34,333 nucleotides of DNA from Arthrobacter sp. H35-D1 (lineage in GTDB: Bacteria > Actinomycetota > Actinomycetes > Actinomycetales > Micrococcaceae), in the NCBI RefSeq assembly GCF_030063185.1, contig NZ_JASISP010000029.1, forward strand, positions 1 through 34,333, in the 5' to 3' direction. The notes beneath the pieces were generated by a model. That model did not search any database. It saw nothing but the letters and a program-made list of their open reading frames with translations, and was not told the DNA's origin. The translations under genes and the position numbers were made by a program. This document shows, piece by piece, positions 22,345 to 30,469 of this stretch (position 1 is the first letter of the stretch; each line of letters opens with the position of its first letter).

Positions 22345-22806
22345 ATGGTCACGTCTCCCATGCCCCGCACCCAGGACGACGTCCGGCTGCTCCTCACTGC
22401 AGCCCGTCTAGTCCAGCACCGCCAAGACGAAGCACTGGCACCGCTCCGCCTGACACGCACCGCCGTCATCGCCCTTGAAGCAGTGGCGCTGAGCCCAATG
22501 AACCAAGAACAACTAGCTCAAAAAGCCGGAATCAGAAGCCAAACACTCGGGCGCGTGATCACCCGAGTGGAAGGAGAAGGGCTAGTCACCAGAACCCGCA
22601 ACCCAGCGGACAAACGTCAATTCCTGGTCCAGATCACAACAGCCGGGAAAACCGCACTCGAAGCCGCCACCCAGACAGAAAGCGTAGCCATACCCAACGA
22701 CTTCGATGGTTGGGACAACCTGCGAGAACTCCTCACGCAGCTAATCGAGACCTTCCAAGCCCCCGCAAGACCACCCTCAGGCGACACAGAAGATCGAAAC
22801 AACTGA
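22345..22806 (+). CDS. MarR family transcriptional regulator
   Basis: This 153-residue winged-helix regulator has a dimerisation helix (LLLTAARLVQHRQDEALAPL), helix-turn-helix MNQEQLAQKAGIRSQTLGRV with recognition helix, and the wing GLVTRTRNPADKRQFLVQIT with the conserved DxR pair. A C-terminal helix follows. ATG 22345 has AAAGG upstream. It is divergent from the LEA-like operon with 274 bases between starts, so it may control that operon. No ligand-binding clue is visible. Confidence 0.9.
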   Translation: MVTSPMPRTQDDVRLLLTAARLVQHRQDEALAPLRLTRTAVIALEAVALSPMNQEQLAQKAGIRSQTLGRVITRVEGEGLVTRTRNPADKRQFLVQITTAGKTALEAATQTESVAIPNDFDGWDNLRELLTQLIETFQAPARPPSGDTEDRNN

Positions 22807-23172
22807 AGACTCCCCCATCTGAATCCCGAGCCACGTACTCCGTAATTTTAAGGCACGGGCTTTGGAACCAATTATGGAACCACTTCGGCTTGCGCCGGGC
22901 AAAACCATGTTCAGCACAATGATCGGTTTCTTGCCTCTGGCCCGATGCCATCATGCTGATTTGCTATGTCCACGTTCAGCCATCCCATGATGGAATCCCC
23001 CACCAAGACACCACCCTGTAGTAAGAGTCAGAAAACAGTCGGTCCTATGGGTCGCGAAGCTAGTTGGGTCAGCCACGCCGCGCCCGTCAGCTCATTGCTG
23101 GGCTGGATTTCGCCGTGGCTGCCCGCGGAACCGGACGCGCTACTCTCGAGCGCATCGGACCTCCAAGCATTA
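22807..23172. other. Spacer without recognised gene
   Basis: Frames on both strands are short and interrupted and none matches a family I know. On the minus strand, frames continuing the DUF6431-like fragment (down to about 23090) may be further decayed parts of it. Confidence 0.35.
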
Positions 23173-23388
23173 TTATCCGGCGGCGGCACAAGAGCCGGCC
23201 CACCGAGGGTGCTTTACATGCGTCCGTTGCACCGACACCACCGGAATCAGCACATGCGTGGCTCCGCACCCGCACAGTGTCTTTGGTGTGGGGCGCTCCT
23301 CCCGGTTCTTCACCACCGTGGTGCCATAACGGATAATCCTGGCTCTCGCAAAACTCAGCGATGCAATCTTCCCGGGTAATCCAGGCAT
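23173..23388 (-). pseudogene. Possible fragment of a DUF6431-type zinc-ribbon protein
   Basis: The minus strand reads CGCGATHVLIPVVSVQRTH. This resembles the zinc-ribbon end of DUF6431 proteins (C-x-CG-THVLLP), which accompany transposases or helix-turn-helix genes in actinobacteria. Upstream residues are only weakly alike and downstream sequence changes frame. There is no helix-turn-helix part. This rests on a short motif. Confidence 0.3.
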
Positions 23389-23834
23389 AACAAAGGCCCT
23401 ATGTCCAGATCAGATTCGACAGCAGCACGATCTTCACATACGGCGTGCACAGTTTCGCGTTAGAACGACCAAGTGCGGCCAGAGAATCTGGCATCGGGTC
23501 GGTCGTTCGTTTTACACAGCAGCCCTGTCGTCAGCCTGACGCTGCGAACCAACACAGGGTCAAGGCCCACCAGAGAAAATAACAATCAACTCTGGCCCAT
23601 CGGCACCCAACGCGACTACCTAATGTGAACCAACGCCACGCGCAATACCCACGCCCGTGCCAGGACGACTACCCGGGGTACTGGATTGTTCTGGACGATG
23701 TCGAATCTTCAACCTCAACCAAATGCCCTCATCCCTGAACCAAAATTATCAGGGATGAGGGCAGCGGCGTTGCGGTCAGATGGAACTGTAGTTTTTAGTC
23801 ATCGTGCCGCGGATATTTGTTGATTTCGGAGGGT
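23389..23834. other. Spacer with terminator, otherwise no gene seen
   Basis: It contains the strong hairpin at 23724-23763 and a weaker one, GAACGACC near 23464 pairing with GGTCGTTC near 23502. No coding sequence stands out on either strand. Confidence 0.35.
23724..23763 (-). terminator. Hairpin terminator of the GlsB-like gene
   Basis: A perfect 15-bp stem (TGCCCTCATCCCTGA, 23724-23738, with 23749-23763) has a 10-base A/T-rich loop and is followed on the minus strand by TTTGGTT. It lies 71 bases beyond the stop of the GlsB-like gene. Confidence 0.75.
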
Positions 23835-24104
23835 TTAGGCGTGGCTTTTGTTCCTGCCAGTGATGGCGCCGTAGATTCCTGCAACAACCAACCCGCCAAC
23901 GATGGCTAGCAGCCATGATCCCAAGCTCCAGAACGTCATTTCTCCCTTGTTGAAGAGAAGGTCTCCGATCCAACCACCGACGATGGCGCCGACCACGCCC
24001 AGAATGAGGCTAGTTACCCAGCCCCCACCCACCCGGCCGGGCATGACGGCCTTGACGATGACTCCGACGATGAGACCGAGAATGATCCATCCAATGAAAC
24101 CCAT
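23835..24104 (-). CDS. GlsB/YeaQ/YmgE family stress-response membrane protein
   Basis: This 89-residue, glycine-rich protein has three membrane helices: GFIGWIILGLIVGVIVKAVM, SLILGVVGAIVGGWIGDLLF and SWLLAIVGGLVVAGIYGAIT. The motif PGRVGGGWVTSLILGVVGAI is the family signature. Members are induced by acid, alkaline or osmotic stress and are encoded near Asp23/Gls24 genes in Gram-positive bacteria. ATG 24104 has an excellent site, TAAGGAG. It is monocistronic, with its own terminator, and lies close to the Asp23 locus. Confidence 0.92.
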   Translation of the reverse strand: MGFIGWIILGLIVGVIVKAVMPGRVGGGWVTSLILGVVGAIVGGWIGDLLFNKGEMTFWSLGSWLLAIVGGLVVAGIYGAITGRNKSHA

Positions 24105-24551
24105 AATTACTCCTTAGAAACGTGTGACTACTGTGAAGTGCACTGTGGCAGGACCTCTGTTTTTATTCAGTTCTGCTCTGCAGCCCAGAGCTTACCCTGA
24201 CCGTATAGCGATTCGGGACTGTTTTCTAGAGATTCACGATAAATAGCCAGCGGAATACCCTTGATTCGGCCCTGTTGACACCGCCGGATCGATATTTATG
24301 TAACGACAATCACCTTCAGGTGACTGGAAGGCCACTCTTCGTTACTTGATTGGAGATAGACCCTAACTACATCCAGTCTGATGGTGGGAGGGGTCGTTTA
24401 TGCGAGAGTGAGATGAGCGTTTAGTGCGTGTCAGTCTCAGGTATTAGAACCTTGCTGCTTAGTGGTGTTCTATGTAGCTCCGCGGATCAGGGGCCGTGGT
24501 GTTGTGGGGCATGAGGTAGGGCGTGCTGTGCTGACGCTTGGATACCGGTGA
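24105..24551. other. Intergenic stretch of 447 bases
   Basis: No gene is recognised. It must contain the promoter of the GlsB-like gene and the 3' end of the sigma-factor operon. A small dyad (TCACCTTCAGGTGA, 24310-24323) is the only marked symmetry. No promoter can be assigned with confidence. Confidence 0.35.
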
Positions 24552-24947
24552 TCAGGATTTGGCCGTGTCAGTACAGGGTTCTATGGCGAGGATGTTGATG
24601 TGGATGTGGCCGGGGGTGAGTCCGGTGTGCTGAAGGGTCTCGCGGACACGGTTTTGGACGGACTGGGCAACCGAAAGGGCGGTGTAGGCGATGTCGGTGG
24701 CTATATCGAGATGAACTTGGACGGTGCCATCGACGATGGTTGCAGTGACGCCGTCATGTCGGTAGCTGCCGTTTTGGCTCTTGGGTTTTAATAGACTGCG
24801 CAGGGCCGCGGGTCCGAGCTGGGCAAGGAAGCCTTGAATGGTGGGTTCAAGTCTGAGAACTCCAGGTGTTTCCAGTGCGGTGCGCGCGGCTAGAGAGGCA
24901 ATCATTTGGCTGTTGACTAGAGCGCCCTGAAAGGGTTGTTCAGACAT
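24552..24947 (-). CDS. Asp23/Gls24 family envelope stress protein
   Basis: This 131-residue protein opens MSEQPFQGALVNSQMIASLA and contains the Asp23 fold: ARTALETPGVLRLEPTIQG, YRHDGVTATIVDGTVQVHLD, TDIAYTALSVAQSVQNRVRE and LTPGHIHINILAIEP. In staphylococci Asp23 is a membrane-associated alkaline shock protein held by AmaP. ATG 24947 overlaps the end of the upstream fusion gene by eight bases, so it is third in the sigma-factor operon. The position of the GV and HIHI strands is standard; no membrane segment is present. Confidence 0.82.
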   Translation of the reverse strand: MSEQPFQGALVNSQMIASLAARTALETPGVLRLEPTIQGFLAQLGPAALRSLLKPKSQNGSYRHDGVTATIVDGTVQVHLDIATDIAYTALSVAQSVQNRVRETLQHTGLTPGHIHINILAIEPCTDTAKS

Positions 24948-25539
24948 CGTAAAGGTCCTCCACGGTGATGTTGATGGTTCCGGCATCGATGCCTATTCCG
25001 GCCGGGAGGACGTTACGGATCTCTCGCCGCAGTGCCGCAATAGTGTGGGGGATATTGATGTCCGCTGATGCAGCAACGCGAAGATTGATGATCAGTTCAG
25101 GATCAGTGCCGGGGTTGGCTGTGAGGGTGTTTTTGGAAGAGTCATTGGTGCCGGGGAGTATGTCGATGCGGCAGCGTCGGGAGTGGATGCCAGGGATGGC
25201 TGTTGCTGCGCGTCGGATCACCGTGCTTAGTGCTTGTTCACTGATCTCGATGGTCCCGTACCCTGTTGTGCGCACTAGGAGTTTTTGACCGCGGCGTACC
25301 TCTGCCCGGGCGATGTCCATGATGGTATTAGTGATCCCGGGGCGCGGTTTGAGCTGCGGATCCTGCTGGTCGCTTTCGGCCAGTGCGTGCGTTGCCTTCT
25401 TGAGTTGTTGCAACTGTGTTCTGGCTGTTCGGCAATGTTGACAATGTTCTTCGTGCCCGGAAGGTGGCTGGTCAATGCCGGCCCAGATCTGATCGATGCT
25501 GCGGCCGCAGCCGAGGCGGGGAGTGTCATCTAGCGCCAC
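24940..25539 (-). CDS. Zinc-finger/Asp23 fusion, candidate anti-sigma factor
   Basis: This 199-residue protein has two parts. Residues 11-40 carry Cys11, then His29-x3-Cys33-x2-Cys36 (GHEEHCQHC), the zinc-binding pattern of ECF anti-sigma (ZAS) domains, followed by a helix (RTQLQQLKKATHALAE). Residues about 68-199 are an Asp23-like domain (TTGYGTIEISEQALSTVIRR, IPGIHSRRCRIDILPG, PELIINLRVAASADINIPHT, LPAGIGIDAGTINITVEDLY). There is no membrane helix, unlike most anti-sigma factors. The GTG start 25539 overlaps the sigma gene by ten bases. Pairing with the sigma factor is inferred from the overlap and zinc motif; the Asp23 part may sense envelope state through AmaP-like partners. Confidence 0.8.
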   Translation of the reverse strand: MALDDTPRLGCGRSIDQIWAGIDQPPSGHEEHCQHCRTARTQLQQLKKATHALAESDQQDPQLKPRPGITNTIMDIARAEVRRGQKLLVRTTGYGTIEISEQALSTVIRRAATAIPGIHSRRCRIDILPGTNDSSKNTLTANPGTDPELIINLRVAASADINIPHTIAALRREIRNVLPAGIGIDAGTINITVEDLYDV

Positions 25540-26120
25540 TGGCTCATCCCTTCTGCTATTTTTTGGCGTGCGCGGGCGAGTGTGCCGCGGACCGTTGTGG
25601 GGCTAATCTTAAGTGTGTCACTTATTTCTGCGTAACTACGGCCATGAATTTCGCGTAAGAGCCAGCAGGCCCGTTGCACCGGCGGCAGCGTGTTCAGCAC
25701 CTCGGTGAGCTCGCCCTGTTGAGCGGACCACTCAGCCCGGTCAGCCGGGTCCGCACCTGAAGAGTCTTGGAGAGAACCGCTTTCTGCCGTGAAACGTAGT
25801 TCCTCTGGATCGGTAATCGTTTCAGCATGGGTGGAGCGCTTACGGAGCAGGTCCAGGCATTTATTGGTTGCCAAGCGGTAGAGCCAACCACTAAAGGCGT
25901 CTACGTCCGCGAGCATCGGCAGGGAACGCCAACTGGTGGTGAGTGTTTCCTGAACGATATCTTCAGCATCTGTTCGGTTGTTGAGCATCCGGTAGGCCAG
26001 GCGGAACAGTCGATCTTGATAGGCCATCACGAGATGTTCAAAGGCTGCCAAGTCTCCGTCTTGGGCGCGCGCGACGACACTCCCCTCATCCTGTTCCACG
26101 CTGGGGCCGTGATCATTCAT
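25530..26120 (-). CDS. ECF-family RNA polymerase sigma factor
   Basis: This 196-residue protein has sigma region 2 (FEHLVMAYQDRLFRLAYRML, NNRTDAEDIVQETLTTSWRS, DVDAFSGWLYRLATNKCLDL) and region 4 (LTEVLNTLPPVQRACWLLRE, GRSYAEISDTLKISPTTVRG, TLARARQKIAEG), with no regions 1.1 or 3, as in ECF sigma factors. It leads a three-gene overlapping operon with the zinc-finger/Asp23 protein and an Asp23 protein, and faces the plus-strand Asp23 operon. It probably directs transcription of this locus, including itself. The start at 26120 has a poor site (GAACGGA); no better in-frame start is seen. Confidence 0.92.
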   Translation of the reverse strand: MNDHGPSVEQDEGSVVARAQDGDLAAFEHLVMAYQDRLFRLAYRMLNNRTDAEDIVQETLTTSWRSLPMLADVDAFSGWLYRLATNKCLDLLRKRSTHAETITDPEELRFTAESGSLQDSSGADPADRAEWSAQQGELTEVLNTLPPVQRACWLLREIHGRSYAEISDTLKISPTTVRGTLARARQKIAEGMSQWR

Positions 26121-26224
26121 GCACTATCCGTTCTCTGAAGCCAGATATCGGCGCTTGGCCCCAATATGCCACATGCCGGACGCCAGCGGAGCTATAGCGT
26201 CCACCGGATGGGATTATTTTTTGT

Positions 26225-26236
26225 TGTCACGCGTGA
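26225..26236. promoter_or_regulatory. Dyad in the divergent stress promoter region
   Basis: GTCACGCGTGAC is a perfect 12-bp palindrome midway between the sigma operon and the Asp23 operon. It could be a regulator site or part of ECF-type promoter elements, which often contain GTCAC or CGTC. Assignment is tentative. Confidence 0.3.
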
Positions 26237-26306
26237 CGTATACCCCCGAGCTGCGTCTTTATCTATGCAAGGGAAATCACACATATCCACGAAGGAGCTG
26301 TTTTTC

Positions 26307-26822
26307 ATGGCAGAGTCACCCAAAACCCCCGGAACATCCAGTGGCATTGTGCCCACTCCCGAAGAGCAGAAGCACAGCGCAGCTCAGCAAGAACAGCCCA
26401 AGAAGCATGATGCGCTACATACAGACCGCGGAGATACCTCCATCGAGGAAACCGTGGTCCAGAAGCTGGCTGGGATGGCCACACGGGAAGTCCCCGGCGT
26501 GTACGCGATGGGAAGTTCAGGTCGGCGCGCGTTCAGTGCCATCACCGAACGCATCCCTGGATCACAAACCAACGTCAGCGGCGGGGTCAGCGTTGAAAAA
26601 GGCGAACGTCAAACAGCCATCGATGTCTCCATCGTGGTTGAATATGGCGTTTCCATCGTCGAGATCAGCCAAGGCATTCGCCGCAATGTCATTCAATCAG
26701 TGGAGCACGTCACCGGCTTGGAAGTGATTGAAGTGAACGTCAACGTCACTGATGTCCACCTCCCCGAGGAAGATCAGCACGACCAGCAAAACCAGCAGGA
26801 ACGCAAAACTGAACTTCAGTAA
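26307..26822 (+). CDS. Asp23/Gls24 family envelope stress protein (long N-terminus)
   Basis: This 171-residue protein has a polar, disordered N-terminus of about 45 residues. A standard Asp23 domain follows: DTSIEETVVQKLAGMATREV, PGVYAMGSSG, SVEKGERQTAIDVSIVVEYG, VSIVEISQGIRRNVIQSVEH and VTGLEVIEVNVNVTDVHLPE. A glutamine-rich charged tail follows. ATG 26307 has GAAGGAG nine bases upstream. It is the first gene of the plus-strand operon, divergent from the sigma factor. Of the four Asp23-like proteins here it is closest to the canonical family. Confidence 0.92.
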   Translation: MAESPKTPGTSSGIVPTPEEQKHSAAQQEQPKKHDALHTDRGDTSIEETVVQKLAGMATREVPGVYAMGSSGRRAFSAITERIPGSQTNVSGGVSVEKGERQTAIDVSIVVEYGVSIVEISQGIRRNVIQSVEHVTGLEVIEVNVNVTDVHLPEEDQHDQQNQQERKTELQ

Positions 26823-26883
26823 GGCAGAAGCACCGGGCGGGAACCCCCGCCCGGTGCACCAGTGAGTTAAAGAGAGGAAGAAA

Positions 26884-27069
26884 ATGACTATGTCTACTAC
26901 ACGGTGGTGCCTAATGATAGGGCTGGTGCTGGGAATAGTTTTAGCTTTCGGTGGCTGGTGGGCGCTGGTATCGGCAGTGGTCCTAGCTTTCATCGGTTTG
27001 CTGATCGGCCGGGTGGCGGAAGGCAAACTCGACGTGGCTGCCGTGTTCGGTAAAGCAACAAGTCGATGA
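26884..27069 (+). CDS. DUF2273 family small membrane protein
   Basis: This 61-residue protein is nearly all membrane: CLMIGLVLGIVLAFGGWWAL and LVSAVVLAFIGLLIGRVAEG form two helices, ending in a short basic tail. DUF2273 proteins are regularly encoded beside asp23 and amaP in Gram-positive bacteria and are thought to help place Asp23 at the membrane. AGAGGAAG precedes ATG 26884. The stop overlaps the next start as ATGA. Confidence 0.85.
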   Translation: MTMSTTRWCLMIGLVLGIVLAFGGWWALVSAVVLAFIGLLIGRVAEGKLDVAAVFGKATSR

Positions 27070-27491
27070 ACCCGCCAGGCGCGCACGCCCAGCCACTGGA
27101 CACGCGCAAGGACGGGGATGCCGGTGGCATCGATTCGCGAGGACAGACAGTGCTGGCGGATAAAGTGATCGAGAAAATCGCCAGCCAAGTCGCCAGCGAT
27201 GAATCCGCCGCAGGTGGCGCCTCAGGCGGTTTTCTGGGCATCGGCGCCCACGCGGACCTCTCCGTCAGGCCCAAGGCGTCGGTTGATCTGAGCGGAAACA
27301 TTGCCACGCTGAGCGTGGAAGTCGGGATGCTCTACCCCGTTCCTTTACGTCAGGCAACGGAGAATCTGCGTCAGCGGATCCGGGCCAGGGTCACTGAGCT
27401 AACCGGGGTAGAAGTCCGACATGTGGATATTAAAGTCTGTTGGCTCACCAATACCGACGGTGAGTCCCGTGGGAAAAGGAAATTGCTATGA
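27066..27491 (+). CDS. Asp23/Gls24-like protein
   Basis: This 141-residue protein has a short variable N-terminus, then LADKVIEKIASQVASDESAA, VRPKASVDLSGNIATLSVEV, LRQATENLRQRIRARVTELT and VEVRHVDIKVCWLTNTDG. This is the Asp23 fold with a glycine-rich insertion (GGASGGFLGIG). It is coupled by ATGA overlaps to DUF2273 upstream and the DUF6286-like gene downstream. Alkaline-shock function is inferred from family and neighbours. Confidence 0.8.
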   Translation: MNPPGAHAQPLDTRKDGDAGGIDSRGQTVLADKVIEKIASQVASDESAAGGASGGFLGIGAHADLSVRPKASVDLSGNIATLSVEVGMLYPVPLRQATENLRQRIRARVTELTGVEVRHVDIKVCWLTNTDGESRGKRKLL

Positions 27492-28087
27492 GCCGCAACG
27501 ATGGACGCTCTACACGCCTTCGCCGCCGTCCCAGCCGTACCATACCTGCTCTAGTTGCCGGAATTTTGCTCCTGGCTATCAGTGTTGGGCTGGTTTGGGC
27601 CAGCATTGCCAGACTCATCGACGGGACTTGGTCCACCCTCTTAGCAAGCCCCCGGGACTGGCTGACGAGCCTTTCATGGGACAGCCCATCCATATGGGCT
27701 ATCGCAATAGTCGCCATCGTGGTTGGTGTGATCCTGCTGCTGTGTGCTCTCATTCCGGGAGCCTTCAGTGCACTGACTGTGCGCAGCGGCGCCGCAACTG
27801 GTGGTTCGAACTCTGATGCCCAGGCCCAAGAACGCGAGACTGTCATGACCCGCCGGGCTGTAGCCCACGTTGTCAGGGCCCAGTGCGTGCAGATTGATGG
27901 CGTCAGTGGGGTATCGGCCACTGCCAGCAACAAGCACGTGCATCTGAGCGTGAAGACCTCATTGCGGGAAACCAGCGATCTTCGCTCCCGTGTCATTGAG
28001 GAGGTCCGGGACCGGTTGACCACGATCGGGCTCGACCCGGTCCCGCGGATCAGCGCGACCATCGAGACCATCGAGACCCAAGGATGA
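27488..28087 (+). CDS. DUF6286-like membrane protein
   Basis: This 199-residue protein has a basic N-terminus (RLRRRPSRTI), a membrane helix (ALVAGILLLAISVGLVWASI), a loop, a second helix (IWAIAIVAIVVGVILLLCAL) and a C-terminal domain with RRAVAHVVRAQCVQIDGVSG and VHLSVKTSLRETSDLRSRVI. This matches the actinobacterial DUF6286 proteins encoded in asp23 operons. The C-terminal domain looks like a degenerate AmaP/Asp23-like half. It starts at an ATGA overlap. Confidence 0.75.
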   Translation: MSRNDGRSTRLRRRPSRTIPALVAGILLLAISVGLVWASIARLIDGTWSTLLASPRDWLTSLSWDSPSIWAIAIVAIVVGVILLLCALIPGAFSALTVRSGAATGGSNSDAQAQERETVMTRRAVAHVVRAQCVQIDGVSGVSATASNKHVHLSVKTSLRETSDLRSRVIEEVRDRLTTIGLDPVPRISATIETIETQG

Positions 28088-28127
28088 GACAACCACCTAC
28101 CCGTCATCAAATCGACAAGGAAATTCG

Positions 28128-28745
28128 ATGAGACAAACAGCAGGAACTCTCAATCGCACGTGGCTGGCAATCCTAGGCATCCTCATTCTCGCCGCCGGTG
28201 CAGCCCTGCTCCTGCAAACCACAGGAATTCTGCAAAAAGTTTTCCAAACCCCGGCTCCAGGCACCAAGATCGTCACCGGCGAGCTGCACTCTTTCTTCGC
28301 ACAACAATGGCTGATAATTATCTTTCTGATCATCAGCGTTGTTGTAGGTGTGCTGGCTCTAGTGTGGATCATTGCCCAAATCCCTGTGAAGAACTTGGCA
28401 GAGACCTACCGACTGCACCAAGAGGGCGCACAAGGACGAACGAGTTGCGACCCGTCTGTTCTGGCCAGCGCAGTGGAGCACCAGATCGACTCCCTGCCTG
28501 ATGTGCTCACTTCCACGGTAATACTTCGAGGGACCGTCGATGAGCCCGATGTGACTTTGAGAGTCACCGTCAACGATCAAGCAGACATCCGTGCATTACT
28601 GCGCCACGTTGAAAGAACCACCTTGGCCGAGCTATCCACAGCGTTGGAAGCACCCCTGCATAAACGTCGCGTACAGATCGACGTCAGCGCACGCAAGCAA
28701 AACACCGGAACAGTCAGGCCCTCCACCGGTACCGTTCTGCAGTAA
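28128..28745 (+). CDS. AmaP-like alkaline shock response membrane anchor
   Basis: This 205-residue protein has two membrane helices (LAILGILILAAGAALLLQTT and WLIIIFLIISVVVGVLALVW) separated by an outside loop. A C-terminal soluble domain (VLASAVEHQIDSLPDVLTST, PDVTLRVTVNDQADIRALLR, LAELSTALEAPLHKRRVQID) has the fold of AmaP and Asp23 proteins. AmaP anchors Asp23 beneath the membrane in Staphylococcus. AAGGAAA precedes ATG 28128. It closes the Asp23 part of the operon and precedes the PRC-barrel genes by 31 bases. Confidence 0.78.
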   Translation: MRQTAGTLNRTWLAILGILILAAGAALLLQTTGILQKVFQTPAPGTKIVTGELHSFFAQQWLIIIFLIISVVVGVLALVWIIAQIPVKNLAETYRLHQEGAQGRTSCDPSVLASAVEHQIDSLPDVLTSTVILRGTVDEPDVTLRVTVNDQADIRALLRHVERTTLAELSTALEAPLHKRRVQIDVSARKQNTGTVRPSTGTVLQ

Positions 28746-28776
28746 TCCGAACCCAGCGAGCTTTCAGGAGGGTGCA

Positions 28777-29496
28777 GTGATCACTACCAAAGACCTCGAA
28801 ACGATCATGACCGGCGGCGTTGTCTATTCCGGGGATGGGCAGGAAATCGGGACCGCGCGCGAGATCTATTTAGATCCCAAAAGCGGGGAACCAGCGATGG
28901 CACGGGTTAGCAACGTCATCCCCTCCACCGCAGATATCCTCCTGCCCCTGCAGGACGCAACATTGGAAGGCAACACCCTTCACGTTCCCTATCCAGCAGC
29001 GCAGATCATGGACGCCCCCGCCATAGACACCAGCGAAGGAATCAGCGCCACCACTCAAGCCAGGCTGTACCGGCACTACGCTGACCACTCCACGTGTGTT
29101 GATACTACCGACGCAGGGGACCACGCGGTGGAGATGATCCGCTCAGAAGAGCAGCTACGCGTACATTCTGAGACCTATGCCACTGAACGATTGCGGCTGG
29201 GTAAATATATCGTCACCGAAGACGTGGCGTTCACCATTGCAATTCGCCGGGAAGAATTCCGACTTGAACGCGAAACCGTTCCGACTACGGACGACGGTCC
29301 AGGTCTTAACCATGGACCCCTATCAGAAGGGGACTATGAAATGATCCTGTACGCCGAGCGCCCCGTGGTCACCATGGAAGTCGTGCCGGTGGAACGCATT
29401 ACCGTCCGCAGAAACATCATTACCGCACGGCAACACCTCACCGAGCAAGTCCGCGAAGAACACATCGATACCCACGGCGGCAACAATAACGACTAA
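28777..29496 (+). CDS. PRC-barrel and DUF2382 protein (first copy)
   Basis: This 239-residue protein has an N-terminal PRC-barrel (GVVYSGDGQEIGTAREIYLD, TADILLPLQDATLEGNTLHV) and a C-terminal DUF2382 region beginning IRSEEQLRVHSETYATERLR. Repeated motifs are RLGKYIVTEDVAFTIAIRRE and ERPVVTMEVVPVERITVRRN. GTG 28777 with AGGAGGG is chosen; a longer frame extends into amaP. DUF2382 (YsnF-like) proteins are linked with general stress. Compared with the second copy the PRC end is shorter and GKARLRK reads ERLRLGK. Confidence 0.85.
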   Translation: MITTKDLETIMTGGVVYSGDGQEIGTAREIYLDPKSGEPAMARVSNVIPSTADILLPLQDATLEGNTLHVPYPAAQIMDAPAIDTSEGISATTQARLYRHYADHSTCVDTTDAGDHAVEMIRSEEQLRVHSETYATERLRLGKYIVTEDVAFTIAIRREEFRLERETVPTTDDGPGLNHGPLSEGDYEMILYAERPVVTMEVVPVERITVRRNIITARQHLTEQVREEHIDTHGGNNND

Positions 29497-29578
29497 TCCG
29501 CCCCACAACCCCAGGACGTATCCACGTGCTGGCCGCGAGAAATCTACACAGTAGAAATCGATACAGAGGAGAATCACC

Positions 29579-30406
29579 ATGATCAGCACTGAACAGATTC
29601 AGGACCTGCTCGGCCGCGGCGGGACCGTCACCGGTGGTAACGGGTACGAGATCGGCCGGATCGGTCAGGTCTACTTGGACGATGACACAGGCCAGCCCGC
29701 GTGGGTCACCGCCAAGACGGGCTTGTTTGGCACCTCAGAAACTTTCATCCCGTTGGCCGAGGGCACTGTGGAGGAGGACACCATCCGCGTCCCCTACGAC
29801 AAGTCCACCGTCAAAGACGCCCCACGGATCGACGCCGAGGAGCACTTGAGCGTGGATCAGGAACAGGCCCTCTTTCAGTACTACGGTCTGGGACATTCGC
29901 AGCCAGCCTCGGATTCCGGGCTCCCCGCCGATGGCATCGCTCAGCAGTCGACAGCGGGACAGCACACGGATCGCTCCGCTGAGCAAGACGCACAGGTCCG
30001 TGACACCTCCGGACCGAACACCGATGATGCCATGACTCGTTCGGAAGAGCAGCTGCGGGTCGGTACTGAAAAGGTTCAAACCGGCAAGGCCCGGCTGCGC
30101 AAGTACGTGGTGTCCGAGACCGTGACCACCACGGTGCCGGTCAGCCACGAAGAAGTCAGTATCGAACGCGAGCCCATCACCGAAAGTAACCGGGACGCTG
30201 CCATGACCGGCGGAGAGCTCACCGAAGAGGAAGTCGAGGTCACCCTGCACGCGGAACGGCCCGTGGTGGAGAAGGAGACCGTCCCCGTCGAGCGAGTCCG
30301 GCTCAATACAGAAACTGTCACCGAAGAGCAACAAGTCACCGAGGAAGTCCGCAAGGAACAAATCGACACCGACACCGATGAGGACGTCAACCCAGAGAGG
30401 CGCTGA
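29579..30406 (+). CDS. PRC-barrel and DUF2382 protein (second copy)
   Basis: This 275-residue protein has a PRC-barrel at the N-terminus (YEIGRIGQVYLDDDTGQPAW, FIPLAEGTVEEDTIRVPYDK, LSVDQEQALFQYYG). A disordered linker of about 45 residues leads to a DUF2382 domain (MTRSEEQLRVGTEKVQTGKA, RLRKYVVSETVTTTVPVSHE, EEVEVTLHAERPVVEKETVP). It is very acidic at the end. ATG 29579 has GAGGAGA. It is a diverged paralogue of the gene just upstream, so the pair arose by duplication. Proposed role: stress-related envelope or nucleic-acid surface protein, not proven. Confidence 0.88.
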   Translation: MISTEQIQDLLGRGGTVTGGNGYEIGRIGQVYLDDDTGQPAWVTAKTGLFGTSETFIPLAEGTVEEDTIRVPYDKSTVKDAPRIDAEEHLSVDQEQALFQYYGLGHSQPASDSGLPADGIAQQSTAGQHTDRSAEQDAQVRDTSGPNTDDAMTRSEEQLRVGTEKVQTGKARLRKYVVSETVTTTVPVSHEEVSIEREPITESNRDAAMTGGELTEEEVEVTLHAERPVVEKETVPVERVRLNTETVTEEQQVTEEVRKEQIDTDTDEDVNPERR

Positions 30407-30469
30407 CACCTCGCTCACGTCCGAATTTCTTCCCCATCCCACGCGAAATCAACGCAAAGGAGAAAACAA

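Noticed and set aside
22807-23000. tRNA-like or attachment-site-like sequence after the MarR gene
   Set aside because: No cloverleaf with acceptor and anticodon stems could be formed and no integrase lies adjacent.
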